This document shows positions 35,748 to 44,468 of a DNA stretch of 64,000 nucleotides, one piece after another; position 1 is the stretch's first letter; every line of letters starts with the position of its first letter. The notes under the pieces were generated by a model. It was not told the origin of the DNA, did no database searches, and worked only from the letters and a program-made list of their open reading frames with translations. The stretch comes from Deltaproteobacteria bacterium (GTDB taxonomy: Bacteria; Desulfobacterota; DSM-4660; Desulfatiglandales; Desulfatiglandaceae), in the NCBI GenBank assembly GCA_019307815.1, contig JAFDIV010000010.1:62001-126000 (forward strand), given 5' to 3'. Made by a program: the position numbers and the translations under genes.

Positions 35748-37694
35748 ATGGGAAAAAGGAAAAGAAATAGAAAAAAGGCCAAGACTTTATCCGCGAAACA
35801 AAGCAAGAAAAATAACGGCCATACCCTCAGTGTATGCTTGATTACCAAGAACGAGGCCGAAAAAATCGAAACGGCAATCCGTAGCGTTCTCCCATTTGCA
35901 GATGAAGTAGTGGTAGTGGACACCGGATCTACCGATGACACCGTCGAGATTGCCAAAAGGCTTGGCGCAAAGATAGGCTACTTCGAATGGTGCGACGACT
36001 TCTCTGCGGCCAGGAACGCCTCACTGGACATGGCCACAGGTGATTGGATCATGTGGCTGGATGCAGACGACATTATTCCTGCCTCTGAATGGTCTAAGCT
36101 TAGGGAATTGAAAAAGACATCTCTCGATAGTGCCTTTTTATTCAAACTGAAGAACAAAGGAACAACAGCGTCGGTCTTTTGGCAGATGAGAATGTTTCCC
36201 AACAGGCCTGAAGTTCGGTTCCGTTATCCTGTTCACGAACAAGTCTCTCTATCCATTATGGAATTAGGACTACCCATTAAGTCAGTGGATATCACAGTGG
36301 TGCACACTGGCTACACCTCTCCGGAGATCACCCAAAAAAAGACTGTAAGAAATTCGGAGCTGCTGCGCAAATACTTAGAAAAGCACCCCGAGGACTCCTT
36401 CTGTCGCTTATACTTAGGCAGAACCTACCTGAGCCAAGGCCGCCTTGAAATGGCGGCACGGGAATTGGAACGCGCAGTCTCTGACAAGAACCTTGAGAAT
36501 CATCAAAAGGCCACTTTTGTTATTGCTTTGATAAACCTGGGCAAGACCTACCTAGGACTAGGTAAAACACAGGAGGCCGTGAAGGTTCTGGAGAAGGCAT
36601 ATGGCATGGATTCCCATAACGCAAACACAGTGGTGCCCTTGGCAGAGAGTTATAACAATTCAGATGAGCCTGAAAAGGCCTTAGATCTATTAAATCAATT
36701 AGAGGAAGTACATTATCAACCTTCCATGAATCCGGCCGACCCCCAGTTCTTGCGTTATATGGCCGAGTTCCAAAAGGCGGTGGCCCTGGCAAAACTGAGC
36801 AGGATTGAAGAGGCTTTATATGCCTGCCGTCGTGCCCAGAGGCTTTGCTCAAAATTCGATGATGCTGCAAACTTGGCAAGGTTACTGCTGTCAAAATTGA
36901 GAAAGTCGCCGGAGGATATCCATATTCTTGAACGAATCGCCAAGTCTGATATGGCATGTGGAGACGACCTCTACGAATACGGGAATGCACTTGTACGACA
37001 CGGGAGAACGGGCGAAGCTCTTAAGTTCTATGAGAAAGCACTGAAATACGATTCTTCCCACGAAGGAGCTACCAGAGCCCTGGGGCTCATTTATCGCCGA
37101 GAGGGTCGCGTGGAAAGATCCCGGTCTCTACTTCAAAAAGGGCTTGATTTGAACCCTGACAGCGACAATCTTATCTGTGACCTCGCTGATCTGTACTTTG
37201 ATCAAGAAGACTGGCAAGGAATCCTCAATTTACCTTATTGTGAGACCGCTCTTCCTACCCGCCTTGCAGCAAGGCTGATTAGCGGGTTAGATGACGGGAT
37301 GGAACAAGATATCGTCGCCCTATTCCGCTCCTTGGGTGGTGACATAAAAGACCTTGACGCAATAGGTATCACTGCCATTTGGAATCTGGCCCAAAAGCTG
37401 GAAGATCCTCAGAGGTTTCACTTGGCCGTATCTTGTTTTTGGATAGAGCCTTCTCTGGCAGGAGCTGCCGAGGCCGCGGTGGAGGGATACTTATCAAGGG
37501 GCAAAACGGACAAGGCCGTGCAAGTGGCAGAAAAATACATCACCCATGTTTCCGGCGATCCTTTAGGCCTTAGGTTGGTGTCGCGATGCTATGAGCAGCT
37601 GGGGGCCACAGATAAATTTACAAAATCTCAGAGAACAACCAGCCTTGGGCAGCTGAAACCTGTCCTCTCCAATTCTGATTTGAAAAATTCATAG
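35748..37694 (+). CDS. Family-2 glycosyltransferase with long TPR region
   Basis: A 648-residue protein. A Lys/Arg-rich 24-residue start is followed by a GT2 domain (about 27-230) with Cys-Leu-Ile-Thr-Lys-Asn-Glu, Asp-Thr-Gly-Ser-Thr-Asp-Asp, Trp-Cys-Asp-Asp-Phe-Ser-Ala-Ala-Arg-Asn and Leu-Asp-Ala-Asp-Asp. About ten TPR repeats fill the rest. The Trp-Cys-Asp-Asp motif recurs in both GT2 domains of the 882-residue protein downstream, which makes these the closest relatives. It starts 1 base after the preceding stop. Confidence 0.9.
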   Translation: MGKRKRNRKKAKTLSAKQSKKNNGHTLSVCLITKNEAEKIETAIRSVLPFADEVVVVDTGSTDDTVEIAKRLGAKIGYFEWCDDFSAARNASLDMATGDWIMWLDADDIIPASEWSKLRELKKTSLDSAFLFKLKNKGTTASVFWQMRMFPNRPEVRFRYPVHEQVSLSIMELGLPIKSVDITVVHTGYTSPEITQKKTVRNSELLRKYLEKHPEDSFCRLYLGRTYLSQGRLEMAARELERAVSDKNLENHQKATFVIALINLGKTYLGLGKTQEAVKVLEKAYGMDSHNANTVVPLAESYNNSDEPEKALDLLNQLEEVHYQPSMNPADPQFLRYMAEFQKAVALAKLSRIEEALYACRRAQRLCSKFDDAANLARLLLSKLRKSPEDIHILERIAKSDMACGDDLYEYGNALVRHGRTGEALKFYEKALKYDSSHEGATRALGLIYRREGRVERSRSLLQKGLDLNPDSDNLICDLADLYFDQEDWQGILNLPYCETALPTRLAARLISGLDDGMEQDIVALFRSLGGDIKDLDAIGITAIWNLAQKLEDPQRFHLAVSCFWIEPSLAGAAEAAVEGYLSRGKTDKAVQVAEKYITHVSGDPLGLRLVSRCYEQLGATDKFTKSQRTTSLGQLKPVLSNSDLKNS

Positions 37695-37698
37695 GATC

Positions 37699-39177
37699 AT
37701 GATGCCAACAGTGGCCTTCATATCACCTCCTGAGCCCAGGGCCAAGATGCAAGGAGACTTTTTTTACAGGAACTATGCCCCAGCTTTGGCCCTCAGTCAA
37801 ACAGGCAAATACAATACAATCTCATTGGATAATATTAGCACAGCCAAAGAGTTGATTCTAAGTGAAGCAGATCTTGTCATATTGGTTAATGTTGTAGATC
37901 CAGACTTATTCCCACTCATAACTAAGAGGAAAGCTGCTGGAAGACCCACAATCTATGAAGTGAACGACGATTATAAAAACCTACAACCGTGGAATCCAGT
38001 CTATAGTTTTTATTCTCAAGAGGAAAATGTCAAAACACTGGAAGACCTTGCTGGTTACTGCGATGGGGTCCTGTTTTCGTCTAGGGCATTAATGGATAAG
38101 TATTCCACTTTAAATTCGCGTCGGTTTCTATTTGAGAATCACCTTCTCAGTCCCCCCTCTTTACGGGCAAGGAACAACGCGCTCATCACTATCGGCTGGG
38201 GCGGGTCATTTGGCCACTATAAGGATATGGAAAATCTGAGCAAGGTACTTGTCTCCTGGCTGGCCAGGACGGAAGGCGTAAAACTGCACATAATGGCGTC
38301 CGAAAAGATTTGCAACTTATTCTCCACTTTGCCAAAAAACAAGTTTTCACAATTCACGCCCGGCTCGATACAGGATTATTATCGTTTTCTCACTACCTTG
38401 GATATCGGGATTATTCATTTGGAAGAGACCTCATTCAATATCTGCAGGTCAGATATAAAATTCGTCGAATATGCAGGTCATGGTGTAGTTCCACTGGTGA
38501 AAAAGTCCACTCCTTATTTAAAAAGCATGAGCCACGGAAATACGGGCTTTTTCTACCGAGACCTCAATGGACTAATACAACTACTAAGCCGACTTATTAA
38601 GTCCCCACAGTTATTGGCCAAAGTCAAACAAAGGGCATACCAGTATGTAATGGACAAAAGGCTTTATGAAAAGAGGATTAATGAACTAGTCAATGCCCTT
38701 AATACCCTCCCATATCCTGGTACCTCCCCTTCACCAAAATTTGGAGATTGGAAAAAACGCCACCTTAAGTCATCGAATTTTGTCTATTTACGCCACGGAC
38801 ACTTTGAAAAATTGCTTATTGCGATTTTAACGGAAATATCACAACAACAACCAGATATTCCGCTTATAAATGAACTATGCGCTAGGGCACAAATCCTTCA
38901 ACCCGATTCGTATCTGCCGCCCCTCTACTCAGCACGTTTTGCAGAGGATCCTGAAGAATCCTACGATTTGGCTTTGACAAGAAATCCATTCTCTCTCAAG
39001 GCGCTAATCGAAAAGGCCAAGTTCTATTTAGAGCAAGGAAAAATTGTCCAAGCATTTCAAATCCTTGACTCAGTGGAACGCAATTTTCCCTTCTGGTCAT
39101 TCCCCAAAACATTGGCCTATCAAATTGCAAAAAGGCTGCAACGGCAAGAATCAGGAGTTCAAGTCATAAATGTTTAG
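37699..39177 (+). CDS. GT-B-like glycosyltransferase (GT4/CgeB-like) with helical tail
   Basis: A 492-residue protein. The first 370 residues look like a GT-B enzyme: an N-terminal Rossmann strand with Pro-Pro-Glu-Pro-Arg-Ala-Lys, a Gly-Trp-Gly-Gly-Ser-Phe-Gly-His mid-domain motif, then a C-terminal half with Lys-Phe-Val-Glu-Tyr-Ala-Gly-His-Gly-Val-Val-Pro, the usual nucleotide-sugar site. The last 110 residues are helical and TPR-like. It differs from its GT2 neighbours and may perform the first or a branching step. ATG at 37699 or 37702 is possible. Confidence 0.8.
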   Translation: MMPTVAFISPPEPRAKMQGDFFYRNYAPALALSQTGKYNTISLDNISTAKELILSEADLVILVNVVDPDLFPLITKRKAAGRPTIYEVNDDYKNLQPWNPVYSFYSQEENVKTLEDLAGYCDGVLFSSRALMDKYSTLNSRRFLFENHLLSPPSLRARNNALITIGWGGSFGHYKDMENLSKVLVSWLARTEGVKLHIMASEKICNLFSTLPKNKFSQFTPGSIQDYYRFLTTLDIGIIHLEETSFNICRSDIKFVEYAGHGVVPLVKKSTPYLKSMSHGNTGFFYRDLNGLIQLLSRLIKSPQLLAKVKQRAYQYVMDKRLYEKRINELVNALNTLPYPGTSPSPKFGDWKKRHLKSSNFVYLRHGHFEKLLIAILTEISQQQPDIPLINELCARAQILQPDSYLPPLYSARFAEDPEESYDLALTRNPFSLKALIEKAKFYLEQGKIVQAFQILDSVERNFPFWSFPKTLAYQIAKRLQRQESGVQVINV

Positions 39178-39256
39178 CCCCTATAAACCATGAAACGACT
39201 GCCTGTCGCATATTGACAATAACACGTTATCCTCGCAAAGGAACTAAGCAATAGGA

Positions 39257-41905
39257 ATGCCACCAATCTCACTCTGCATGATAGTAAAAAACGAGGAGAA
39301 GAATCTCTCCCGCTCCCTCAGCAGTATAATGGGCCTTGTGGACGAAATCATCGTTGTAGATACAGGGTCAACGGATCATACCCCTGAAGTTGCGAAAAAG
39401 CTTGGAGCAAAGGTATATCATTTCGAATGGTGTGATGATTTCTCAGCAGCAAGGAACTTCGCACTGGAACAGGCTAGCTGTCCGTGGATATTTAGCCTGG
39501 ATGCGGATGAAGAGATTTCGACCAAGGATCATTCCAGAATCAAGGAGCTGACAAATAATAAACAGATCTATGGGTTCCAACTGATTCAAAGGAACTATGT
39601 CTTTAACCTGAACATCAATGGGACAGTGCCCTGTCGAGGAGAGTATCTGGAGGAAAGAGATTTTAAGGGATACCTGCCTGTACCTGTAATACGACTGTTT
39701 CGTAACGACCCCAGGATCCGTTTCCGTATGCCCGTCCACGAGCTCGTTTCTTATTCCATGGAAGAACACGGCCTGCCTTATTCCAGCACCTCAATTCCCA
39801 TTCACCACTTTGGCTATGCAATCACTGGAAATACTAAAAACAAACTTATCTTTTACCAGAAATTAGGGGAGAAAAAATTACAAAAGGCCCCCGATGATTT
39901 CATGGCATACTACGAGCTTGGTGTAAGTTGTCTGCGAACAGGAAATACTTATGAAGCCATAGAATTGCTTGAGAAGTCTGTACAATTAAAACCGGATTTC
40001 CATCAATCTCGAATGATGCTGGGCACTGCGTATATGAGCAAAGGGGACCTGCGATCAGCCATTGTTCATCTTGAAACGGCCGTTAAACTTTGTCCAAAAG
40101 ACTTTGGCGCCTTGAACAACCTTGGAAATATCTATCGCTCCTTGGGGAAATACCCTGAGGCAAAATCATATTTAGAGAGAGCTATTGCTGTGGCGCCCGA
40201 CAACCCTGTAATTCTTCACAATATTGGGCTTCTTTATAGAGATATGTGGGACTTCAAAACAGCAGAGCACTTTTTCATGAGGGTCCTCCAATTATCCAAT
40301 GACTCCATAGAGAGCATGCTAGAGCTGGCAAAGCTCCTTGGAAAACAGGGAAGAAGAGAGCAAGCCAAGCAGTATGCAAAAAAGGCCATTGCGCTAGACG
40401 CTAGCAAGGGTGAGGCGACTCAGATCCTTAATATCCTGGATACAAAGCCTGTGAGAATCTCCTTGTGTATGATAGTCCGGGACGAAGAAAAAAATCTTAA
40501 AGAGCTCCTTCCATCGGTTGCAAATCTTTTTGATGAAATGGTTATCGTTGATACAGGTTCAAAGGACAGCACTAAACAGGTAGCACGAGAGTACAATGCA
40601 AGGGTTTTTGATTTCAAATGGTGCGACGACTTTTCCGCAGCCAGGAATTTTTCCATTGCCAAGGCCACAGGAGACTATATCCTTTGGTTGGATGCGGATG
40701 AGCGCATCTCCCTTGAAAACAAAAACCGCTTTTTGGCCTTGAAGTGGAAACTTTCAAGTCAAAAAGATCCCATTTCCTTCCTTTTCACCATCCGTAGCTC
40801 TTTCGGGCCGGAAATGCATGAAAGCGTGTTTCAACAGTTGAGGCTTTTCCCGCGGATTAAGGGTGTCCACTTTGAAGGCAAAGTCCAGGAACAGCTCTCT
40901 CCAGCCTTACATAAGATGAATATACCCGTAAGAAGTGTGGATATTATAATAGAACACACTGGTTACCAAGACGAAAGGAAAAGGCTTGAGAAAGTCAAAA
41001 GACGCTTGAATATCCTGGAAAAAGAAAAGCCCGGCCTGTTCACATTTCTTCATAAGGCCAATCTATTGGGATTTCTGGGTGATCAAAAGCAAGCCCGGTC
41101 CAACCTGGAGATGGCCCTCAGGCATGAAAAGGAATTGATGGCCCATACCGGCTGGTATGAAAAGGCGGTAACCGATTTGGCCAGGATCCTAGTAAAAGAA
41201 GGAGAAATGGAACACGCTAAACAACTTTTGACTAAAGCCTTGCAGTGCAAGCCTGATTCCTTCTTGCCTCTCGCAAAGATGGGAGAGTTATTATTAGATA
41301 AAAATGAGCCCGCAACCGCCCTTCCATTTCTTCAAAAGGCTGCCTCTGTGCCCCTTGAACTCGGCCCTGTTCCTTTATGTCTCCGTGAAGAAAAAAGTCA
41401 TCTCTATCTCCTTTTGGGGGAGTGCCATTACGCCCTCAACAATTTGGAAGATGCCTTGGGCCTATACAGAGAATCACTCCGGTTCCTTTCCCATAACCCG
41501 CGGACTCATTCGTCCTTGAGGGATCTGGCTCATGCCTTCGAGGCCCGGGGAGACTACCATCTGGCCATAAGCGCCTTGGAGCTGCTCCCTAGTCCCCTAA
41601 CCTTGAAAGATCAAGTCTCCCTTATGTGCCTTGCATTAAAAACGGGCAACAAAGACCTGTTTGCCCGTCATGCGGAATTATTAATGGAGCAACTCGGCCT
41701 GGACACCGATTTGGAAATCAATTCCTTGGAAGAATTGGCCCGCCTTCTTCTGTCTATAGCCGAAAGTTTCCCAAACACCCCTGACCGCCAGCAACTTATT
41801 GAAATAATTGGTAATACACTCCAACCCATCCGACCCCACATCTCCAGCCCCGACCCCAACCTTGCCCCCAACACACCAAAAACCATTCAAGTTCTGAGTT
41901 CCTAA
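39257..41905 (+). CDS. Tandem GT2-TPR-GT2-TPR glycosyltransferase
   Basis: An 882-residue protein made of two GT2-TPR units. Unit one has GT2 at 1-230 (Met-Ile-Val-Lys-Asn-Glu-Glu-Lys, Asp-Thr-Gly-Ser-Thr-Asp, Leu-Asp-Ala-Asp-Glu) and TPR at about 215-395. Unit two starts near residue 398 with Cys-Met-Ile-Val-Arg-Asp-Glu-Glu-Lys and Leu-Asp-Ala-Asp-Glu-Arg, followed by more TPR. Both units carry Trp-Cys-Asp-Asp-Phe-Ser-Ala-Ala-Arg-Asn-Phe, so they arose by internal duplication. The gene ends 185 bp before flagellin, and the sigma-28 promoter of flagellin begins inside its last codons. Confidence 0.92.
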   Translation: MPPISLCMIVKNEEKNLSRSLSSIMGLVDEIIVVDTGSTDHTPEVAKKLGAKVYHFEWCDDFSAARNFALEQASCPWIFSLDADEEISTKDHSRIKELTNNKQIYGFQLIQRNYVFNLNINGTVPCRGEYLEERDFKGYLPVPVIRLFRNDPRIRFRMPVHELVSYSMEEHGLPYSSTSIPIHHFGYAITGNTKNKLIFYQKLGEKKLQKAPDDFMAYYELGVSCLRTGNTYEAIELLEKSVQLKPDFHQSRMMLGTAYMSKGDLRSAIVHLETAVKLCPKDFGALNNLGNIYRSLGKYPEAKSYLERAIAVAPDNPVILHNIGLLYRDMWDFKTAEHFFMRVLQLSNDSIESMLELAKLLGKQGRREQAKQYAKKAIALDASKGEATQILNILDTKPVRISLCMIVRDEEKNLKELLPSVANLFDEMVIVDTGSKDSTKQVAREYNARVFDFKWCDDFSAARNFSIAKATGDYILWLDADERISLENKNRFLALKWKLSSQKDPISFLFTIRSSFGPEMHESVFQQLRLFPRIKGVHFEGKVQEQLSPALHKMNIPVRSVDIIIEHTGYQDERKRLEKVKRRLNILEKEKPGLFTFLHKANLLGFLGDQKQARSNLEMALRHEKELMAHTGWYEKAVTDLARILVKEGEMEHAKQLLTKALQCKPDSFLPLAKMGELLLDKNEPATALPFLQKAASVPLELGPVPLCLREEKSHLYLLLGECHYALNNLEDALGLYRESLRFLSHNPRTHSSLRDLAHAFEARGDYHLAISALELLPSPLTLKDQVSLMCLALKTGNKDLFARHAELLMEQLGLDTDLEINSLEELARLLLSIAESFPNTPDRQQLIEIIGNTLQPIRPHISSPDPNLAPNTPKTIQVLSS

Positions 41906-41913
41906 GCCGATAA
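41887..41913 (+). promoter_or_regulatory. Sigma-28 (FliA) promoter of flagellin
   Basis: TCAAGTTC (6 of 8 to TAAAGTTT), 11 bp, then a perfect GCCGATAA. The spacing is exactly the flagellar sigma-28 spacing. The -35 lies in the last codons of the upstream glycosyltransferase. Transcription should start near 41920, giving a leader of about 170 nt with two hairpins (TTGAGTTTAAAACTCAA at 42012-42028 and GAAGGAA/TTCCTTC at 42040-42059). Confidence 0.8.
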
Positions 41914-42090
41914 AAAAGCTGATGGCAGAATAAGAGAGAAAGGAGGTGAGGAAAGAAGGTTACTTCTTTGGGTGGCGGCAGGGAAGCCGCGCCTACAACA
42001 CATAGGGTCTTGAGTTTAAAACTCAATACCAAAATGTGAAGGAACATGAGATTCCTTCGAATCCTACAACGACATCAAGGAGGATAAGAT

Positions 42091-43212
42091 ATGGGACTTA
42101 GAATCAACACAAACGTGGCAGCCTTAACGGCTCACAGGTATTTGACCATTACCGATAAGAGTCTCCAGAAGAGCCTGGAGAGACTGTCTTCTGGTTATCG
42201 AATCAACCACGCAAGCGATGACGCAGCAGGTCTGGCCATCGCAAACCGTTTCAGGGCATCCATTAGATCCTTGTATGTGGCTCAGAGAAACATCACTGAA
42301 GCTACCTCCGTGGTCCAGGTGGCTGAAGGAGCAGCCACTCAGATCGAAGGGATCCTGGAAAGATTGAAAGAGCTTGCTACCCAGGCGGCCTCAGATAACG
42401 TGTCTGATACGGATAGAAGCAAGCTGAATGCCGAGGCCCAGAAGCTTATTGATGAAATTAACCGGATTGCTGACGGTACAAGGTATCAGGGCACAACCCT
42501 CATAAATGGCCATTACGGTGACTATGTGAGCACAATGACCTCTAGCGTGAATGGGACCATGACCGTGCTCCTAAACGGTGCGGAAACTGGCACCTATACG
42601 ATAACCGAGGCCGGCAACTCCATAACCATCACCAATGGGTCTATAACCGAAAACGTGTCCGTATCGAGCGCTGGAGATCAGGTGGTTACATTCGAGGCCC
42701 TGGGATTGAAGCTTCAGCTGTCAAGTGATTACGACTTAAATGACCTCGACGGTAGCACTTTCACGGTCACCTCCGGCTCGGGTGGTATATTCCAGGTAGG
42801 TGATAAGAATGATTCGAGCACTGACCAAATCACTTCTGTGGATTTGGGCGACCTCAATGCAAATGCAATTGGCGGGGCTACTATTGACAGTACCGTCCAA
42901 TACGTCTCAGACATTCTTCTCACCAGCAGAACAAACGCACAAAACGCCATGACTATTTTGGATGCTGCCATTGACGACATCTCGACGGTGCTAGGTAATA
43001 TGGGAGCTTACATGAGTAGGCTGTCCTACGCATCGGGGAGCGTAGCGGTCACTATTGAGAACTACTCAGCATCCGAGTCGGTGATTAGGGATGTGGACAT
43101 GGCGTTCGAAATGACAACGTTCACGAAGAACCAGATCCTGCTGCAGGCTGGTACGGCCATGCTTGCACAGGCCAATATGGCACCGCAGCAGGTGCTGGCG
43201 CTGTTCGGTTAA
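42091..43212 (+). CDS. fliC: Flagellin
   Basis: A 373-residue flagellin. Residues 1-140 form the conserved D0/D1 part (Gly-Leu-Arg-Ile-Asn-Thr-Asn-Val, Leu-Ser-Ser-Gly-Tyr-Arg-Ile-Asn-His-Ala-Ser-Asp-Asp-Ala-Ala-Gly-Leu-Ala-Ile), and about 290-373 the C-terminal part ending Ala-Pro-Gln-Gln-Val-Leu-Ala-Leu-Phe-Gly. The central 145-285 is Ser/Thr/Asn-rich, offering many O-glycosylation sites. AAGGAGG is 8 bases before the ATG. The gene lies at the end of the glycosyltransferase run, which supports flagellin as the acceptor. Confidence 0.97.
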   Translation: MGLRINTNVAALTAHRYLTITDKSLQKSLERLSSGYRINHASDDAAGLAIANRFRASIRSLYVAQRNITEATSVVQVAEGAATQIEGILERLKELATQAASDNVSDTDRSKLNAEAQKLIDEINRIADGTRYQGTTLINGHYGDYVSTMTSSVNGTMTVLLNGAETGTYTITEAGNSITITNGSITENVSVSSAGDQVVTFEALGLKLQLSSDYDLNDLDGSTFTVTSGSGGIFQVGDKNDSSTDQITSVDLGDLNANAIGGATIDSTVQYVSDILLTSRTNAQNAMTILDAAIDDISTVLGNMGAYMSRLSYASGSVAVTIENYSASESVIRDVDMAFEMTTFTKNQILLQAGTAMLAQANMAPQQVLALFG

Positions 43213-43249
43213 CCCCTCAACCCCCAACAAACCCCCTAACCCCCGTCTC

Positions 43250-43278
43250 CCCCGCCCCGGGAGGCGGGGTTTTTATTT
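43250..43278 (+). terminator. Rho-independent terminator after flagellin
   Basis: A 7-bp all G-C stem (CCCCGCC / GGCGGGG) with a 6-base loop, followed by TTTTTATTT, 38 bp after the flagellin stop. Confidence 0.9.
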
Positions 43279-43279
43279 G

Positions 43280-43336
43280 TTAGGAGACAGGAGATAGTAG
43301 GCAGGAGGCTGAACTGAGAATCAAAGGATAGAGGCG
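43280..43336. repeat. Purine-rich AGGAGACAGG-type repeat
   Basis: GGAGACAGGAGATAGTAGGCAGGAGGC and CAAAGGATAGAGGCG follow the flagellin terminator. The words match the AGGATAGAGG and GACAGGAG repeats in the gaps at 8.8 kb and 22.2 kb. Confidence 0.45.
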
Positions 43337-43353
43337 TATTAGAATAAAACACG

Positions 43354-43382
43354 TTGACATGTCCACAGTTAATGTGTACACT
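43354..43382 (+). promoter_or_regulatory. Promoter of the phd-like antitoxin
   Basis: TTGACA, 17 bp, TACACT. The -10 lies within the palindrome GTGTACAC (43374-43381), a likely self-repression site. Confidence 0.7.
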
Positions 43383-43414
43383 TAAATTGAGGTTTTTGAA
43401 GGGGGCCTATATAG

Positions 43415-43645
43415 ATGCAGAGGGTAGGTATCAGGGAGACAAGGGAGCGGATAGCTCAACTCATTGAGGCGGTGGCCAAAGGCGAAGAAGTCTTAATCAC
43501 ACGTCGAGGCAAGCCTGTTGCCCGCTTAGTTCCGGTCTCGGGGAACACAAATAAGGTCTCCCAATTTCCAGACAGGGCACCCCTCCGGGCAAAGATCCCG
43601 CCGGCAAGAAAATCCTCAAGTGATTTGATAAGAGACAGGTTTTAA
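43415..43645 (+). CDS. Phd/YefM-type antitoxin, apparently without toxin
   Basis: A 76-residue protein with the Phd/YefM pattern: Gly-Ile-Arg-Glu-Thr-Arg-Glu-Arg-Ile-Ala, then Thr-Arg-Arg-Gly-Lys-Pro-Val-Ala-Arg-Leu-Val-Pro, and a basic disordered tail. Such antitoxins bind their own operator and usually a VapC or Doc toxin encoded just downstream. Here only 42 bp separate its stop from the end of a convergent vapC, so no partner toxin is next to it. It may be an orphan or may act on a distant toxin. Confidence 0.85.
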   Translation: MQRVGIRETRERIAQLIEAVAKGEEVLITRRGKPVARLVPVSGNTNKVSQFPDRAPLRAKIPPARKSSSDLIRDRF

Positions 43646-43687
43646 ACTACTTTAGGCAGCTTCCCGCCAGTCGCAATTTTCACGGAA

Positions 43688-44104
43688 CTAATGCCAAAAA
43701 GGGTTTTCGATTTTCAAGCCATCTATAACTTGGCCATGGTTTAAGTCTTCAGTTAATAAACGATTCGCCCCCGCACTCAATGCCGCTTCGATAATAAGCG
43801 AATCCCAAAAGGAAATCTTCATTCGGCGGCCACGCGCCATTGCACCCAAAATCCTTTCTACATCTATTTGTATGACGCGTAGTAAAGAAAGGTTTCTAAC
43901 AACTTCTTCAGCAGTCTTGGGATCAAGTGGCACAGAAAGTTTTCGCGTAACGGTCACATAAAACTCTTGAAGTACCTGTGTACTCACAACTGCCCGCCCT
44001 GCCGAGACTTCTGTCTCAAATAGCCGACACGCATAGTCCTTTTTCTCGGGCGAGTCTTGGTCAAACATGTATACGAGAATATTGGTGTCAAAAAAACAGC
44101 GCAT
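43688..44104 (-). CDS. vapC: VapC-type PIN ribonuclease toxin
   Basis: A 138-residue PIN-domain toxin. The acidic residues are Asp in Phe-Phe-Asp-Thr-Asn, Glu in Gln-Glu-Phe-Tyr, and Asp in Phe-Trp-Asp-Ser-Leu-Ile, followed by a conserved C-terminal Thr-Glu-Asp-Leu-Asn-His-Gly-Gln. It should cleave RNA with Mg2+. I choose the ATG at 44104, which overlaps the antitoxin stop as TGATG; a GTG one codon earlier is also possible. The C-terminus matches the truncated VapC at 24878 closely, so this is the intact relative of that remnant. Confidence 0.93.
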   Translation of the reverse strand: MRCFFDTNILVYMFDQDSPEKKDYACRLFETEVSAGRAVVSTQVLQEFYVTVTRKLSVPLDPKTAEEVVRNLSLLRVIQIDVERILGAMARGRRMKISFWDSLIIEAALSAGANRLLTEDLNHGQVIDGLKIENPFWH

Positions 44105-44337
44105 CACTTCCGCTCATGCAGTTCCTCACGGGTCCAAGTTCGCCCACCTCGTCGCGCCTTAGATCGGCGAGCCAATGCCAACACCTCGTTTACAGCTTCC
44201 TTGCGCGCTCTGTTAACTCCAGCATAAGCATCCAAATACTCCCTAAGCAAGGCATTAACCGATGTGCCTTCTTCCAGGGCTCGCAAACGTGCCTTTTTCA
44301 AGGACTCATCGTCCACTTTGATCGTAAGGTTGCCCAT
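44104..44337 (-). CDS. vapB: VapB-type ribbon-helix-helix antitoxin
   Basis: A 77-residue antitoxin. The first 40 residues are ribbon-helix-helix (Gly-Asn-Leu-Thr-Ile-Lys-Val-Asp, then helices with Leu-Lys-Lys-Ala-Arg), and the Arg/Lys-rich tail ends with Thr-Arg-Glu-Glu-Leu-His-Glu-Arg-Lys. The tail is nearly the same as that of the antitoxin at 25047. AGGAGG-type sequence precedes the ATG. A strong palindromic operator overlaps its promoter. Confidence 0.9.
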   Translation of the reverse strand: MGNLTIKVDDESLKKARLRALEEGTSVNALLREYLDAYAGVNRARKEAVNEVLALARRSKARRGGRTWTREELHERK

Positions 44338-44346
44338 TTTTTACCT

Positions 44347-44377
44347 CCTGTGCTGCACATATTTAGTGTAGCACAGG
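44347..44377 (-). promoter_or_regulatory. Operator of vapBC
   Basis: CCTGTGCTGCAC and GTGTAGCACAGG arms (11 of 12 complementary) separated by 7 bp, 10 bp upstream of vapB. It covers the -10 of the promoter (listed separately), as expected for VapBC self-repression. Confidence 0.75.
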
Positions 44378-44392
44378 ATCCCTATTTGTCAA
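44365..44392 (-). promoter_or_regulatory. Promoter of vapBC
   Basis: Reading the minus strand: TTGACA (44392-44387), 16 bp, TACACT (44370-44365). The -10 hexamer is identical to that of the phd-like antitoxin at 43377. Confidence 0.65.
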
Positions 44393-44468
44393 GAAATACT
44401 GAAAGACTTTTCAGATATTAGGTTAGTCAGCGAATTTACTAACTTACTCATTTTGAGGCATCTAGATG

